Source: Rhodococcus spongiicola
Lineage (GTDB): Bacteria > Actinomycetota > Actinomycetes > Mycobacteriales > Mycobacteriaceae
Length of the DNA stretch: 64,000 nt
Direction of reading: 5' to 3'
Assembly: GCF_004011835.1 (NCBI RefSeq)
Contig: NZ_RKLN01000002.1
Location: forward strand, 1-64,000
The position numbers and the translations under genes were made by a program. Shown here piece by piece: positions 1-11,484 of this stretch. A model generated the notes under the pieces. The model did not search any database, was not told the DNA's origin, and saw nothing but the letters and a program-made list of their open reading frames with translations. Within the stretch, counting starts at the first letter, position 1, and each line of letters starts with the position of its first letter.

Positions 1-1551
1 GCGCGCGGGTATACGGGTCGGGCGGATCTGTCGGCGGAGCGGTTCGTCGCCGACCCGTATGCCGGCGCCGACGGTATCGGTGCCGCGGGTGGGCGCATGT
101 ATCGGACCGGGGATTTGGTGCGGTGGACCGCGGACGGTGTGTTGGAGTATTTGGGGCGCACCGATTTCCAGGTGAAGTTACGGGGTCTGCGGATCGAGCT
201 CGGTGAGATCGAGGCGGCGCTGCTCGAACGCGAGGAGATCGCGCGGGCGGTCGTCCTCGTCCACGACGAGCAGCTCGTGGCCTACCTCGTGCCCACCCAC
301 GGGCCGGTCGACGACGAGGCTGCCGGGGTGGACGAGGCCGCGGTGCGGGCGGGCCTGGCGACGGTGTTGCCGTCGTACATGGTGCCGTCGGTGTTCGTCG
401 AACTCGATCGGCTTCCGTTGAATGCTTCGGGCAAGTTGGATCGGAAGGCGTTGCCGGCGCCGACGGTTCAGGCGCGTGAGTTCCGGGCCCCGACGACCCC
501 GGTCGAGGAGATCGTGGCGGGTGTGTTCGCGGAGGTTCTCGGGGTCGAGCGTGTCGGCCTCGACGACGACTTCTTCGCCCTGGGCGGCAACTCACTGGTC
601 GCGGTGAAGACCGCGTCCATGCTCCGGAAGAAGCTCGGTGTCGAAGTCCATCTCCCGTGGTTCTTCGACAGTCCTACCGTGGCTGTGCTCGCGGATCGGA
701 TCTCGTCCTCCGAAACGGTCCCGGGCACTGACTCCAGAGGATTCGATGTCCTGCTTCCCCTGCGGTCGGGGGGTACGGCTTCTCCGCTCTTCTGCATCCA
801 CCCGGTTACCGGACTGTCGTGGAGTTTCGCCGGCTTGGTCGGAAGTATCGAGCCGAACCGACCGGTGTATGGGTTGCAATCGCCTGCGCTGAGCGGAGAA
901 CGGGAACTCCCCAGCTCGATCGAGGAGTGGGCGTCGCTGTACGTCGACGAGATTCGTCGAGTGCAACCGAGCGGTCCTTATCACCTGCTCGGGTGGTCGA
1001 TGGGTGGCGAAATCGCGCACGCGATGGCGATCCAGCTGACTGACGGGGGTGACGAGGTCGCGTTGCTTGCGATGCTCGACAGCCACCTCGCAAGCGACAG
1101 CCACATCGAAAAGGACAGTCACGCCGTAACGGAGGGAGCCACTGAGCACAGGGGGACTGCGCCGACGCTCGCCGATATGCTTGGCGGCCTCGGTGTCCAA
1201 CTGGGCGACACACCTTCTTTGGATGAGTTGGACCGGGAGACCGCCGTCGAAGCGCTGCAGGAAATGTTGCTTCCTGTCGGGAGATTCGATGCCGAGCAGA
1301 TCGATCGAGTCGTGGCCGGCTTTGTCCACTCTTCGGTCGTGGCCAGCGCCTACCGTCCGACAGATCGGTTCAAGGGCGACGTGCTGTACTTCAGTGCAGA
1401 CCTCGACGGATCGCACGGTGCCGACGCCTGGCGTGGCGTGGTCGAGGGTGACGTCGAGGTGGTCCCGGTCGCGGTGACTCACTGGGAGATGACCTCACCC
1501 GAGGCGTTGCGGGTGATCGGACCTGTGCTCGACCGGCGGCTGAAGTCCTGA
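1..1551 (+). CDS. Nonribosomal peptide synthetase, C-terminal part (A-PCP-TE), 5' truncated by window
   Basis: The open frame runs in from base 1, so only the end of the synthetase is visible (516 codons). It starts inside an adenylation domain: YRTGD, then the A8 loop [20 protein letters not shown] (residues 53-72), LPSYMVP and SGKLDR. A carrier domain follows with [11 protein letters not shown], its phosphopantetheine serine near residue 198. The last 270 residues are a type I thioesterase with nucleophile motif GWSMGG (Ser about 333) and a C-terminal histidine in THWEM. A terminal thioesterase means this module ends the assembly line and releases the product. The substrate-specificity residues lie upstream, so the product cannot be predicted; a siderophore is only one possibility. 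Confidence 0.95.
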   Translation, partial: ARGYTGRADLSAERFVADPYAGADGIGAAGGRMYRTGDLVRWTADGVLEYLGRTDFQVKLRGLRIELGEIEAALLEREEIARAVVLVHDEQLVAYLVPTHGPVDDEAAGVDEAAVRAGLATVLPSYMVPSVFVELDRLPLNASGKLDRKALPAPTVQAREFRAPTTPVEEIVAGVFAEVLGVERVGLDDDFFALGGNSLVAVKTASMLRKKLGVEVHLPWFFDSPTVAVLADRISSSETVPGTDSRGFDVLLPLRSGGTASPLFCIHPVTGLSWSFAGLVGSIEPNRPVYGLQSPALSGERELPSSIEEWASLYVDEIRRVQPSGPYHLLGWSMGGEIAHAMAIQLTDGGDEVALLAMLDSHLASDSHIEKDSHAVTEGATEHRGTAPTLADMLGGLGVQLGDTPSLDELDRETAVEALQEMLLPVGRFDAEQIDRVVAGFVHSSVVASAYRPTDRFKGDVLYFSADLDGSHGADAWRGVVEGDVEVVPVAVTHWEMTSPEALRVIGPVLDRRLKS

Positions 1552-1587
1552 TAGCCGCGTCCGGATAGGACGTATCCGGATAAGAGG

Positions 1588-1627
1588 AAGGGAGGCCCGC
1601 TCCTCAGCCGAGGAGCGGCCCTCCCTT
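1588..1627 (+). terminator. Hairpin terminator between convergent NRPS and ABC exporter
   Basis: An 18-base arm beginning AAGGGAGG pairs with its complement across an AGCC loop, with one C-C mismatch. It is followed by a short T-containing stretch. It lies 37 bases after the NRPS stop and 90 bases before the end of the convergent permease gene, so it could serve both strands. Confidence 0.75.
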
Positions 1628-1716
1628 TGCTTCCGAGCTAGATGAGCCGCTGCGACTTGTTACGCAACGGATGGACGCGATCGGCGTCGCTTTCGAGTCG
1701 CAGTCTTGGACGCTTT

Positions 1717-2604
1717 TCAGCCGGTGGCAGCGGCGTATCGGTAGCCCCTGACAGCGGGGTACACGAAGACCGCCATCAACCCAAACGACCACGCGAGCGT
1801 CTGCAGAACCGGTTCCAGAATCGGTCCACCGACGGCGAGGCCCCGCATGGCGTCCACCGCGACCGACATCGGCTGCGCCGCGACCACCGGTTGCAGCCAC
1901 GTCGGGTACGCCATGACGGGCACGAACCCCGAGTTGAAGAACATCAAGAGGGTGCAGGCGATCGAAACCATCTCGACGAGGGGCGCGTCACCGGACACTG
2001 TGGCCAAAGCGGTCACCATCATCGCGAAGCCCATACCGAAGATGATGGGAATTACCAGTAGGAGAATGCTCGGCAGGATGCCCTGCGTCATCCGGAATCC
2101 CAGCGCGAACCCAACCCCGAGGATGACGACGCTGGTGGCGAACACACGCACTGCCTCGGCCATCATCCGGCCGACGAGACCCGCCGCCCGGTGGATCGGT
2201 AGCGTCCAGAACCTCGACAGCAGTCCGGCCTTGCGTTCGACCCGCAGGCCGATAGCGCTGACGATCGACCCGAACATCGCGCCCACCAGGATGATCATCG
2301 GGACCTGGCCATAGATGGCGGGTTGCCCCGTCGCCGCGGTAACCGTGTTCCCGATGACGACCCGGAACATCACGAGGGTGAGCGCCGGGTACAGCAGGGC
2401 CTGGATCATGGTGGACGGATCGCGGGACCAGCGCATCAACAGTCGCTTGCACTGGACGAGGCTGTGAACCCACAGTGACCGGGGAGAGGACTCTGGCCAG
2501 GGCTGAGTGGGCCGCGGGAAATCGAATGTGGTGCGCGCAGACGCGGCGGTCGCGGTCGATGTCACTGTCGTCTCGTTTGCGGTCGCTTCGGGTGCGTTGC
2601 TCAT
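1717..2604 (-). CDS. ABC-2 type exporter permease (DrrB/DrrC-like)
   Basis: This 295-residue inner-membrane protein has about six hydrophobic segments in its last 230 residues and a hydrophilic, Ala/Thr-rich N-terminus. That architecture matches ABC-2 permeases of the daunorubicin-resistance type, which move lipids or natural products outward with a DrrA-like ATPase. I start it at the ATG at 2604, which overlaps the upstream permease stop by four bases (ATGA). The frame stays open much further upstream, but that part overlaps the other permease and has no membrane-protein character. Together with the next two genes it forms a coupled exporter operon beside the NRPS, whose product is the likely cargo (inference). 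Confidence 0.9.
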   Translation of the reverse strand: MSNAPEATANETTVTSTATAASARTTFDFPRPTQPWPESSPRSLWVHSLVQCKRLLMRWSRDPSTMIQALLYPALTLVMFRVVIGNTVTAATGQPAIYGQVPMIILVGAMFGSIVSAIGLRVERKAGLLSRFWTLPIHRAAGLVGRMMAEAVRVFATSVVILGVGFALGFRMTQGILPSILLLVIPIIFGMGFAMMVTALATVSGDAPLVEMVSIACTLLMFFNSGFVPVMAYPTWLQPVVAAQPMSVAVDAMRGLAVGGPILEPVLQTLAWSFGLMAVFVYPAVRGYRYAAATG

Positions 2605-3464
2605 CGGCGCCTCATGCTTGCCCACACTCCCAGTGGAGCGAACACCGCAATCAGTCCGACGCACCAGGCAAGCGCCGGGAACAGTGTCGATGCGGTCACC
2701 CCGCCCTCGGCCATGTCCCGCATCGCGTAGGAGAACTGAGAGATCGGCTGGTTCCGTACGAACGGCCGGATCCATTCCGGGAACCCGGTTTCGGGAATGA
2801 ATCCGGTAGACAACATGCCGAGGATCAACTGGGGAAGGGTCAGCGCCTGGGCCGTCGCCTCGGGAGACTTCGACAGTGTTCCGATGGCATCGGCGCCGAT
2901 CGAAAAGGTGAGGCTGATCGCCAGAGCCAGGGCACAAAACAGTGCGGCCTGAGCCAGGCCGGCACTGAACCGGAAACCGATGACGTAGCCGTAGCCCAGG
3001 GCGGCAGCCAACGACAAGGTCGAACGCACCAGACCACTGGTCATCCGCGAAATCAGCGGAACCGGACCGAGGACCGGCATCGTCTTGAGTCTGGTGGTCA
3101 GACCGGTCTGCGCCTCGCGCGAGGCCAACTGGGATGCCGAGATCGCGGTGAAGGCCATCGCCTGCAGCACGATGATCGGCATCAGGAACTGCGCGTAGTC
3201 GATACCCTGCAGCCCCATCACGAACTTCAGCGGTAGGTAGAACCCGATCGTGAAGATCAGCGGCGCGATGAGCGCGATCGCGAGTTCGCCTGACTTCACC
3301 ATCGTTTTGAGCGTGCGTCCCGTCAGCGCGAGCCATTGCTGGAAGGCGTTCGGGTTGGGACGACGATCTGGATCGAGTTGTTCCGCAGGCGTGGTGAGCG
3401 TTGAGTGCTCGGACGCCGGGGACGCGGTCAGCCGGTGCGCGGCACCCTCTGCGGGTGGCGTCAT
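2601..3464 (-). CDS. ABC-2 type exporter permease (DrrB/DrrC-like)
   Basis: The 287-residue protein has a polar N-terminus of about 55 residues and then six probable membrane segments, the usual layout of an ABC-2 permease. It is a diverged partner of the downstream permease and the two probably form a heterodimeric channel. Its start overlaps the ATPase stop by four bases and its stop overlaps the next permease start by four bases, so translation of the three subunits is probably coupled. The substrate cannot be read from the sequence; the neighbouring NRPS suggests a peptide or lipopeptide. Confidence 0.9.
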   Translation of the reverse strand: MTPPAEGAAHRLTASPASEHSTLTTPAEQLDPDRRPNPNAFQQWLALTGRTLKTMVKSGELAIALIAPLIFTIGFYLPLKFVMGLQGIDYAQFLMPIIVLQAMAFTAISASQLASREAQTGLTTRLKTMPVLGPVPLISRMTSGLVRSTLSLAAALGYGYVIGFRFSAGLAQAALFCALALAISLTFSIGADAIGTLSKSPEATAQALTLPQLILGMLSTGFIPETGFPEWIRPFVRNQPISQFSYAMRDMAEGGVTASTLFPALAWCVGLIAVFAPLGVWASMRRR

Positions 3465-4432
3465 CGTTCGCTCTCCGGCGCGGCATGACCGGTCAGTGAC
3501 AGGAAGACGTCGTCGAGAGAGGGCCGCCGCAAAGCGATATCGGCCAGTTCGATGCCCGCGGCGTCCAGTCGGCGCAAAGCCTCGGACAGTGTCGCGGCAC
3601 CGTCGGGCGCCGGAATGGAGAGGCGGTCGCTCGCTTCGGCGATCTCCGCGCCTGCTTCCGGCGGAACGAGGTTGCCGAGCGCTTGCACAGCCAGCGGGAG
3701 CTGCTGGGCATCGAGCGGAACCACTTCGCAGAAGCTCGCACCAGTACGGGCCTTGAGCTGGTCCGCGGTCCCCTCCGCGATGACGGCGCCACGGTCGATG
3801 ACAATGATGTTGTCGCTGAGTAGGTCAGCTTCCTCCAGATACTGCGTGGTCAGCAGCACGGTGATGCCCTGCTCCTTGAGCGCACCGACGAGCGACCACA
3901 CCCCCTGCCGGCTGCGCGGATCGAGACCGGTCGTCGGCTCGTCCAGAAAGACGACCTCGGGACGCACGACGAGTCCACACGCGATGTCGATGCGCCGCCT
4001 CATCCCGCCCGAGTAGTTGCGCACGGCGCGCTTACCCGCCTCGAGAAGATCGAATTCCGTGAGCAAAGCCTCCGCGCGCTTCTTCGCTGAACCTCGATCG
4101 AGACCCATCAGCCGGCCGAACAACTCAATGTTCTCTCGACCCGAGAGTGTCTCGTCGAGCGCGGCGTACTGACCCGTCATCATGATCGACCGGCGAACGT
4201 TCGCGGCATGCGTGACCACGTCGTGCCCGGCGACCGTCGCACGTCCACGATCGGGACGTAGCAGCGTCGACAGCACCTTGACCGTGGTCGTCTTGCCTGC
4301 ACCGTTGGGGCCGAGGATGCCCAGAACGGTGCCGCGCTTGGCCTCGAAACTGACGCCTTGCAGAGCCGTGACGTCGCCAAAGGACTTATGGACGTCGTCG
4401 ACCAACACAGCTGTGTCCTGGGATATCGGCAT
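3461..4432 (-). CDS. ABC exporter ATP-binding protein (DrrA-like)
   Basis: This 323-residue ATPase carries Walker A GPNGAGKTT (about residues 40-48), signature NYSGGMRRR, Walker B VVFLDEPTTGLD and an H-loop position where TTQYLEEAD replaces the common TTHYMEEAD, as in other DrrA proteins. The C-terminal 90 residues form the extension typical of the DrrA family. It should power the two permeases encoded immediately downstream through four-base overlaps. The first gene of the operon starts 190 bases from the end of the GntR gene on the same strand, leaving room for its own promoter. Confidence 0.95.
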   Translation of the reverse strand: MPISQDTAVLVDDVHKSFGDVTALQGVSFEAKRGTVLGILGPNGAGKTTTVKVLSTLLRPDRGRATVAGHDVVTHAANVRRSIMMTGQYAALDETLSGRENIELFGRLMGLDRGSAKKRAEALLTEFDLLEAGKRAVRNYSGGMRRRIDIACGLVVRPEVVFLDEPTTGLDPRSRQGVWSLVGALKEQGITVLLTTQYLEEADLLSDNIIVIDRGAVIAEGTADQLKARTGASFCEVVPLDAQQLPLAVQALGNLVPPEAGAEIAEASDRLSIPAPDGAATLSEALRRLDAAGIELADIALRRPSLDDVFLSLTGHAAPESER

Positions 4433-4623
4433 CGACTCTCCGCTACTTCACCTGGGTTGCATGATGACCGCCACTCAGGGTCCACGCGTCGATGTCGACG
4501 TGTATTCCCTCCGGTTCCGGCAAATGTTACCCGGCCGTCACGTGCCGCAGGCCCCGTGAGGTTCGATGACGGGTACCGGCTGTGCGCCCCGGGACGCGCA
4601 GCGGCCGCTTGTCGATTCCCCAG

Positions 4624-5325
4624 TCAGCTCCAGATCCCGATTGATTCCAGGTGCTGAACCAGCCGCTTAGCGCCGTCGTCGAAATGGGCACGGGTCTCGG
4701 CCGCGATCGCGGCGGAGTCGCCCGCGGCCAGGGCTTTGATGAGGCGTGTGTGATTCGCCACTGCGTTGTCGCCCCACGCTCGATCCGACGAGTAGAAGTT
4801 GGCCGGCGTGTAGCGGGTGGCACCCAGTAGGAACCACGAGAGCTTGCGTGCTCCGGCCAGCCGGTTGAGGACTCGGTGGAAGTCGAACTCGAGCTCCTCG
4901 ACCCGTTTGGTATCACCGAGATCGACCGCGCGCTGCAGTTCGTCGTTGATCTCCTCGAGTTCGGAGACGACTCCGTCATCGATGTGATCGGCGGCGCGGA
5001 TGGCCAGCTCGACCGCAATCTGGCCCTGTAGCCAGAACAGGTCGTTGACGTCGTTCCGGCTCAGGGGAGCGACGACGTAACCGCGGTGGGGGACCAATTC
5101 GACCAGGCCCTCGCCTCGTAGCGTCAGGAGCGCTTCTCGTACCGGTGTGACGCTCACACCGAGTTCGGCTGCCGTTTCGTCCAGTCGTATGAACTCGCCG
5201 GGTCGTGTCTGGCCCGACATGATCAGGTTCCGAACGTGCACGGCGACGTCCTCGGACAGCTGGGTACGGCGGCGCAGTGAGCCGGTCGAGTTGGGGGACG
5301 CCGGGCTGGCGGCGGACCGAACCAT
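4624..5325 (-). CDS. GntR-family transcriptional regulator (FadR/FCD type)
   Basis: The protein has 233 residues from the ATG at 5325, which has a clear GAAGGAG seven bases upstream; an upstream ATG lengthens the frame by 31 residues but lacks such a site. Residues about 25-90 form a winged helix with the GntR signature around LGVSVTPVREALLTLRGEGL. Residues about 100-225 are all-helical with HRVLNRL and a later histidine, as in the metal- and ligand-binding FCD domain. It lies upstream of the exporter operon in the same direction and is the best candidate for its regulator. The effector is unknown. Confidence 0.9.
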   Translation of the reverse strand: MVRSAASPASPNSTGSLRRRTQLSEDVAVHVRNLIMSGQTRPGEFIRLDETAAELGVSVTPVREALLTLRGEGLVELVPHRGYVVAPLSRNDVNDLFWLQGQIAVELAIRAADHIDDGVVSELEEINDELQRAVDLGDTKRVEELEFDFHRVLNRLAGARKLSWFLLGATRYTPANFYSSDRAWGDNAVANHTRLIKALAAGDSAAIAAETRAHFDDGAKRLVQHLESIGIWS

Positions 5326-5553
5326 GGGTACTCCTTCGGTGGACGCGGGCGCCCGCCTTGGTTTGTAGCGGTCTTCGGACAACCGGTTTCGGAACGATCG
5401 GTGTGAGGTGTACGGCAACTGGTTCGAATATATCTAGAGACGCACACGGAAACACCCCACCACTTTTAGGGAGGTGAAGTAGTTGCGGGCAACCGTCGAC
5501 GGCTGCAGTGACCAGCGGCTGCGTCGCCGACGAGGACATGGACAAGTCTATAA

Positions 5554-5569
5554 CTTACTCGGAAGTAAG
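5554..5569. promoter_or_regulatory. Inverted repeat, possible GntR operator
   Basis: CTTACT-N4-AGTAAG is a perfect inverted repeat in the gap between the divergent GntR gene and the rpsJ operon. On the minus strand it lies just ahead of a TATAGA sequence, where a bound repressor would block a promoter. Its size suits a GntR or TetR dimer. Assignment to the adjacent regulator is inference. Confidence 0.4.
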
Positions 5570-5642
5570 ATCGCCGCGGCCGATGATCCGAACACGGCCG
5601 TTGACCTCGGAAGTCCCCCTCGGATGCCCCAGTCGTAGCGAT

Positions 5643-5671
5643 TTGAACTCTCGGGTTCGCTCCGGCATACT
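5643..5671 (+). promoter_or_regulatory. rpsJ: Candidate promoter of the S10 ribosomal operon
   Basis: TTGAAC, 17 bases, CATACT resembles a housekeeping sigma-A promoter. It would give a leader of roughly 365 bases before rpsJ. A TTGACT at 5684 is an alternative -35 but has no good -10 at the right distance. No gene is recognised in the 719 bases between the GntR start and rpsJ; it holds this promoter, the inverted repeat at 5554 and the leader hairpins. Confidence 0.4.
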
Positions 5672-5790
5672 GATCGGGTTGCCTTGACTGGGGTGCGGTT
5701 CGTCGCGACCTGAGTCGGGCTGGATGAGCGTCGAGCATCGGGCCGAGAAGCCTGGTCACGGCGATGCAAGACGGAAGCAGAACCCAACGT

Positions 5791-5856
5791 TGCACCCCTT
5801 CGGGGTGCATCCGGTGCGCGTTTCGGGCCCCTGCAGGGGATTTGCGGGACCCGAAA
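5791..5856 (+). promoter_or_regulatory. Structured 5' leader of the rpsJ operon (two hairpins)
   Basis: Two hairpins follow each other. TGCACCCC/GGGGTGCA closes a three-base loop at 5791-5809. Then TTTCGGG (5821) pairs with CCCGAAA (5850-5856) around an inner CCCCTGCAGGGG palindrome. They lie 190-255 bases before the rpsJ start. In other bacteria the S10 operon leader is the site of L4-mediated autoregulation; whether this structure has that role is inference. Confidence 0.45.
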
Positions 5857-6044
5857 ATGAAGCGGATGGGCGACACGCCCGACCGCGTGGACCGGAGAAC
5901 CATGACAGATGAACAGCGGCAGCGGATCGAGTGATGTCTCGAGCGCAATAGTTGTTCGTGTCGTGTTCAGTAGGGACTGCGCAGACGAGGTAGTCCCCGA
6001 CTCGTTCGGGTTCTACGAAACGCGGCAAGAAAAGGACACTAAGC

Positions 6045-6350
6045 GTGGCGGGACAGAAGATCCGCATCAGGCTCAAGGCCTACGACCATGAGGCGATCGA
6101 CGCGTCAGCGCGCAAGATCGTCGAGACGGTGACCCGGACTGGGGCCCGCGTGGTCGGCCCGGTGCCGTTGCCTACCGAGAAGAACGTGTACTGCGTCATC
6201 CGCTCGCCGCACAAGTACAAGGACTCGCGCGAGCACTTCGAGATGCGTACCCACAAGCGGCTGATCGACATTCTCGACCCGACGCCGAAGACGGTGGATG
6301 CGCTCATGCGCATCGACCTTCCGGCCAGCGTCGACGTGAACATTCAGTGA
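6045..6350 (+). CDS. rpsJ: 30S ribosomal protein S10 (NusE)
   Basis: S10 is a small-subunit head protein and, as NusE, part of the transcription antitermination complex. The 101-residue length and the conserved [17 protein letters not shown] loop are typical. The start is a GTG at 6045 with AAAGGA eight bases upstream. It is the first gene of the S10 operon, 28 bases before rplC, and follows a long structured leader. Confidence 0.98.
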   Translation: MAGQKIRIRLKAYDHEAIDASARKIVETVTRTGARVVGPVPLPTEKNVYCVIRSPHKYKDSREHFEMRTHKRLIDILDPTPKTVDALMRIDLPASVDVNIQ

Positions 6351-6378
6351 GCTTGGGAAGACGCAGCGGAGATAACAA

Positions 6379-7032
6379 ATGACTAATCAGATCAAGGGAA
6401 TCCTGGGCACCAAGCTCGGCATGACCCAGGTCTTCGACGAGAACAACCGGGTCGTCCCGGTCACCGTCGTCAAGGCCGGGCCGAATGTCGTCACCCAGAT
6501 CCGTACCGAAGAACGCGACGGCTATAGCGCAGTGCAGTTGGCGTTCGGCGCCATCGACCCGCGCAAGGTGAACAAGCCGACCGCAGGCCAGTTCTCCAAG
6601 GCCGGCGTCACCCCGCGCCGTCACGTCGTCGAGCTCCGCGTCGCCGACACCTCCGAGTACGAGGTCGGCCAGGAACTCACTGCAGAGGTCTTCGAGGACG
6701 GCACATACGTCGACGTCACCGGCACCAGCAAGGGCAAGGGCTTTGCCGGCACGATGAAGAGGCACGGCTTCTCCGGTCAGGGTGCTTCGCACGGTGCGCA
6801 GGCTGTTCACCGTCGCCCGGGTTCCATCGGTGGTTGCGCCACCCCCGGCCGCGTGTTCAAGGGCATGCGCATGTCGGGCCGCATGGGTAACGACCGCATC
6901 ACGACGCAGAACCTCTCGGTCTACAAGGTGGACGCGGAGAACGGTCTGCTGCTGATCAAGGGCGCGATCCCCGGCCGCAAGGGCGGCCTCGTGATCGTCA
7001 AGACCGCAGTGAAGGGTGGTGCTTCGGCATGA
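6379..7032 (+). CDS. rplC: 50S ribosomal protein L3
   Basis: L3 is an early-assembly large-subunit protein whose loop reaches the peptidyl-transferase centre. The 217-residue product opens with [15 protein letters not shown] and has the [19 protein letters not shown] loop, both family hallmarks. The start at 6379 has a GGAG-type ribosome site. The stop overlaps the rplD start by four bases, so the two are probably translationally coupled. Confidence 0.98.
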   Translation: MTNQIKGILGTKLGMTQVFDENNRVVPVTVVKAGPNVVTQIRTEERDGYSAVQLAFGAIDPRKVNKPTAGQFSKAGVTPRRHVVELRVADTSEYEVGQELTAEVFEDGTYVDVTGTSKGKGFAGTMKRHGFSGQGASHGAQAVHRRPGSIGGCATPGRVFKGMRMSGRMGNDRITTQNLSVYKVDAENGLLLIKGAIPGRKGGLVIVKTAVKGGASA

Positions 7033-7694
7033 CCGAGACCGCAACCAAGCTGACCCTGGACGTCAAGGCTGCCGGTGGCAAGACCAACGGCACCGTCGAT
7101 CTCCCCGCCGAGATCTTCGACGCGACCGCGAACATCGCTCTGATGCACCAGGTCGTTGTCGCTCAGCTCGCCGCGGCACGCCAGGGCACCCACGCCACCA
7201 AGACCCGTGGTGAGGTCCGCGGCGGTGGCAGGAAGCCGTACCGCCAGAAGGGCACCGGCCGCGCGCGTCAGGGCTCAACCCGCGCGCCGCAGTTCGCCGG
7301 TGGTGGCACCGTCCACGGCCCGCAGCCGCGTGACTACTCGCAGCGCACCCCCAAGAAGATGAAGGCAGCCGCTCTCCGTGGCGCCCTCTCCGATCGGGCC
7401 CGCAACGAGCGGATCCACGTCGTCACCGAGTTGGTCGCCGGGCAGGTCCCGTCCACCAAGACGGCCAAGACGTTCCTCGCCGAGCTGTCCGATCGCAAGA
7501 AGTTCCTGCTGGTCGTCGGCCGCGAAGACATCGCGGCATGGAAGAGCGTGCAGAACCTGGACGGTGTGCACCCGATCGCGCCCGACCAGCTCAACACCTA
7601 CGACGTGCTCAACAGCGACGACATCGTGTTCAGCCTCGAGGCCTTGAACGCCTTCGTCGCAGGCCCGGCCAAGAATGAGGAGGAGAGCAAGTGA
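7029..7694 (+). CDS. rplD: 50S ribosomal protein L4
   Basis: L4 lines the peptide exit tunnel and binds 23S rRNA; in several bacteria it also represses the S10 operon through the leader. The 221-residue protein has the tunnel loop around [18 protein letters not shown]. It overlaps rplC and rplW by four bases each. If the leader structure before rpsJ is regulatory, this would be the expected effector. Confidence 0.98.
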   Translation: MTETATKLTLDVKAAGGKTNGTVDLPAEIFDATANIALMHQVVVAQLAAARQGTHATKTRGEVRGGGRKPYRQKGTGRARQGSTRAPQFAGGGTVHGPQPRDYSQRTPKKMKAAALRGALSDRARNERIHVVTELVAGQVPSTKTAKTFLAELSDRKKFLLVVGREDIAAWKSVQNLDGVHPIAPDQLNTYDVLNSDDIVFSLEALNAFVAGPAKNEEESK

Positions 7695-7996
7695 GCACCA
7701 TCGCCGACCCCCGCGACATCTTGCTGGCCCCGGTCATCTCCGAGAAGTCCTACGGGCTCATCGAGGAAGGCACCTACACCTTCCTGGTGCACCCGGACTC
7801 GAACAAGACGCAGATCAAGATCGCTGTGGAGAAGATCTTCGGCGTGAAGGTGACCAGCGTCAACACCGCCAACCGACAGGGCAAGCGCAAGCGGACCCGC
7901 TTCGGTTACGGCAAGCGCAAGGACACCAAGCGTGCGCTCGTGACCCTCTCGGCCGACAGCAAGCCCATCGAGATCTTCGGAGGCCCGGTCGCGTAA
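7691..7996 (+). CDS. rplW: 50S ribosomal protein L23
   Basis: L23 sits at the tunnel exit and docks trigger factor and the signal recognition particle. The 101-residue length is normal, with the family start motif [15 protein letters not shown] and the basic loop [18 protein letters not shown]. The GTG start overlaps rplD by four bases. A 40-base gap with a new GAGGA site precedes rplB. Confidence 0.98.
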   Translation: MSTIADPRDILLAPVISEKSYGLIEEGTYTFLVHPDSNKTQIKIAVEKIFGVKVTSVNTANRQGKRKRTRFGYGKRKDTKRALVTLSADSKPIEIFGGPVA

Positions 7997-8036
7997 GCGC
8001 TCGGGACTTGACGAGATATAGAGGACGAGAAGACTC

Positions 8037-8870
<834 letters not shown>

Positions 8871-8888
8871 TCAAGGAGGGAGTGAAGG

Positions 8889-9166
8889 ATGCCACGCAGT
8901 CTGAAGAAGGGCCCGTTCGTCGATGACCACCTCCTTGCGAAGGTGGACGTGCAGAACGAGAAGGGCACCAAGCAGGTAATCAAGACCTGGAGCCGTCGTT
9001 CCACGATCATCCCGGACTTCATCGGTCACACGTTTGCCGTCCACGACGGACGCAAGCACGTCCCGGTGTTCGTTTCGGAGTCGATGGTTGGCCACAAGCT
9101 CGGAGAGTTCGCACCGACCAGGACGTTCAAGGGCCACATCAAGGACGACCGGAAGAGCAAGCGTCG

Positions 9167-9170
<4 letters not shown>
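8889..9170 (+). CDS. rpsS: 30S ribosomal protein S19
   Basis: S19 is a head protein that contacts 16S rRNA and, with S13, the intersubunit bridge. The 93-residue protein has the standard [10 protein letters not shown] start and the [11 protein letters not shown]-like segment, here [20 protein letters not shown]. An AAGGAGGG ribosome site lies just upstream. It overlaps rplV by four bases. Confidence 0.98.
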
Positions 9171-10368
<1,198 letters not shown>

Positions 10369-10371
10369 CGC

Positions 10372-10788
10372 ATGTTGATCCCACGTCGGGTCAAGCACCG
10401 CAAGCAGCACCACCCGAGCCGTTCGGGTGCCGCCAAGGGCGGAACCCAGGTGGCCTTCGGTGAGTACGGTATCCAGGCTCTCGAGCCGGCCTACATCACC
10501 AACCGGCAGATCGAGTCCGCTCGTATCGCCATGACCCGCCACATTCGCCGAGGCGGCAAGATCTGGATCAACATCTTCCCGGATCGTCCGCTCACCAAGA
10601 AGCCGGCCGAGACCCGAATGGGTTCCGGTAAGGGTTCGCCCGAGTGGTGGGTCGCGAACGTCAAGCCCGGACGGGTGATGTTCGAGATGAGCTACCCGAA
10701 CGAAGAGGTCGCCCGCGAGGCGCTGCGTCGCGCGATGCACAAGCTCCCGTGCAAGTGCCGGATCGTGACGAGGGAGGAGCAGTTCTGA
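10372..10788 (+). CDS. rplP: 50S ribosomal protein L16
   Basis: L16 positions the aminoacyl-tRNA in the large subunit. The 138-residue protein begins [15 protein letters not shown] and contains the conserved [12 protein letters not shown] and [15 protein letters not shown] segments. It is three bases after rpsC, and its stop overlaps the rpmC start by one base (TGATG). Confidence 0.98.
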   Translation: MLIPRRVKHRKQHHPSRSGAAKGGTQVAFGEYGIQALEPAYITNRQIESARIAMTRHIRRGGKIWINIFPDRPLTKKPAETRMGSGKGSPEWWVANVKPGRVMFEMSYPNEEVAREALRRAMHKLPCKCRIVTREEQF

Positions 10789-11024
10789 TGGCAACCACAA
10801 GCCCCGCTGCAGAGCTCCGCGAGTTGAACGACGAAGAGTTGGTCACCAAGCTCCGCGAGTCGAAGGAAGAACTGTTCAACCTTCGTTTCCAGATGGCCAC
10901 CGGTCAGCTGGACAACAACCGCCGGCTGCGCACGGTCCGTCGCGAAATTGCGCGCATCTACACCGTCCTGCGCGAGCGTGAGCTCGGCCTGGCCTCCGGT
11001 CCAGATGCAGGTGACGCAGCATGA
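10788..11024 (+). CDS. rpmC: 50S ribosomal protein L29
   Basis: L29 is a small helical protein beside the tunnel exit that helps dock trigger factor and the SRP. The 78-residue product has the family core [21 protein letters not shown] choose the ATG at 10788, which shares a base with the rplP stop and follows a GGAGGAG site. A longer frame begins inside rplP but has no ribosome site. It overlaps rpsQ by four bases. Confidence 0.97.
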   Translation: MATTSPAAELRELNDEELVTKLRESKEELFNLRFQMATGQLDNNRRLRTVRREIARIYTVLRERELGLASGPDAGDAA

Positions 11025-11311
11025 GTGAGGAAAAGACTGTGAGCACCAACAGCACCGAAGAGCGCGGCAGCCGCAAGGTCCGCATCGGCTACGTGGTCTC
11101 GGACAAGATGGAGAAGACCATCGTGGTCGAGCTCGAGGACCGGGTGAAGCACCCGCTCTACGGCAAGATCATCCGACGGACCTCGAAGGTCAAGGCGCAC
11201 GACGAGAACGGCATCGCCGGCATCGGCGACCGCGTCCAGCTCATGGAGACCCGGCCGCTGTCGGCAACCAAGCGCTGGCGTCTGGTCGAGGTCCTCGAGA
11301 AGGCCAAGTAG
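11021..11311 (+). CDS. rpsQ: 30S ribosomal protein S17
   Basis: S17 is a primary 16S rRNA-binding protein with an OB fold. The core runs from [19 protein letters not shown] to the C-terminal LVEVLEKAK. The first 20 or so residues (acidic, Ser/Thr/Glu-rich) are an N-terminal extension; a GTG at 11040 would remove seven of them. It is the last gene of the S10 operon, and a 170-base gap with a large hairpin follows. Confidence 0.97.
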   Translation: MSEEKTVSTNSTEERGSRKVRIGYVVSDKMEKTIVVELEDRVKHPLYGKIIRRTSKVKAHDENGIAGIGDRVQLMETRPLSATKRWRLVEVLEKAK

Positions 11312-11336
11312 AAGAGCCTGAAAGTGTATCCAGTAC

Positions 11337-11379
11337 GATGGTGGGGTTGCCCTGCGGAAGCAGCGGTGGCCCCACCATC
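11337..11379 (+). terminator. Hairpin between rpsQ and rplN (S10/spc boundary)
   Basis: GATGGTGGGG at 11337-11346 pairs perfectly with CCCCACCATC at 11370-11379 around a 23-base loop. No T-run follows. It lies 26 bases after rpsQ at the boundary between the S10 and spc operons, so it is either a weak terminator or an attenuating or processing structure. Confidence 0.6.
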
Positions 11380-11484
11380 GGTGGGTACGGACCGCGCGCG
11401 TCGGGTCGGAAATCCGCCGCGCACGATCAGCGCGAGCCACTGTGGTTCGTACTGGTCGAAACAAGCCAGGTCAAGGAGAAGTAA

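Noticed and set aside
2605-3486. N-terminal 294-codon extension of the downstream ABC permease
   Set aside because: It overlaps the other permease in another frame and has no membrane segments. The ATGA overlap at 2601-2604 sets the start.
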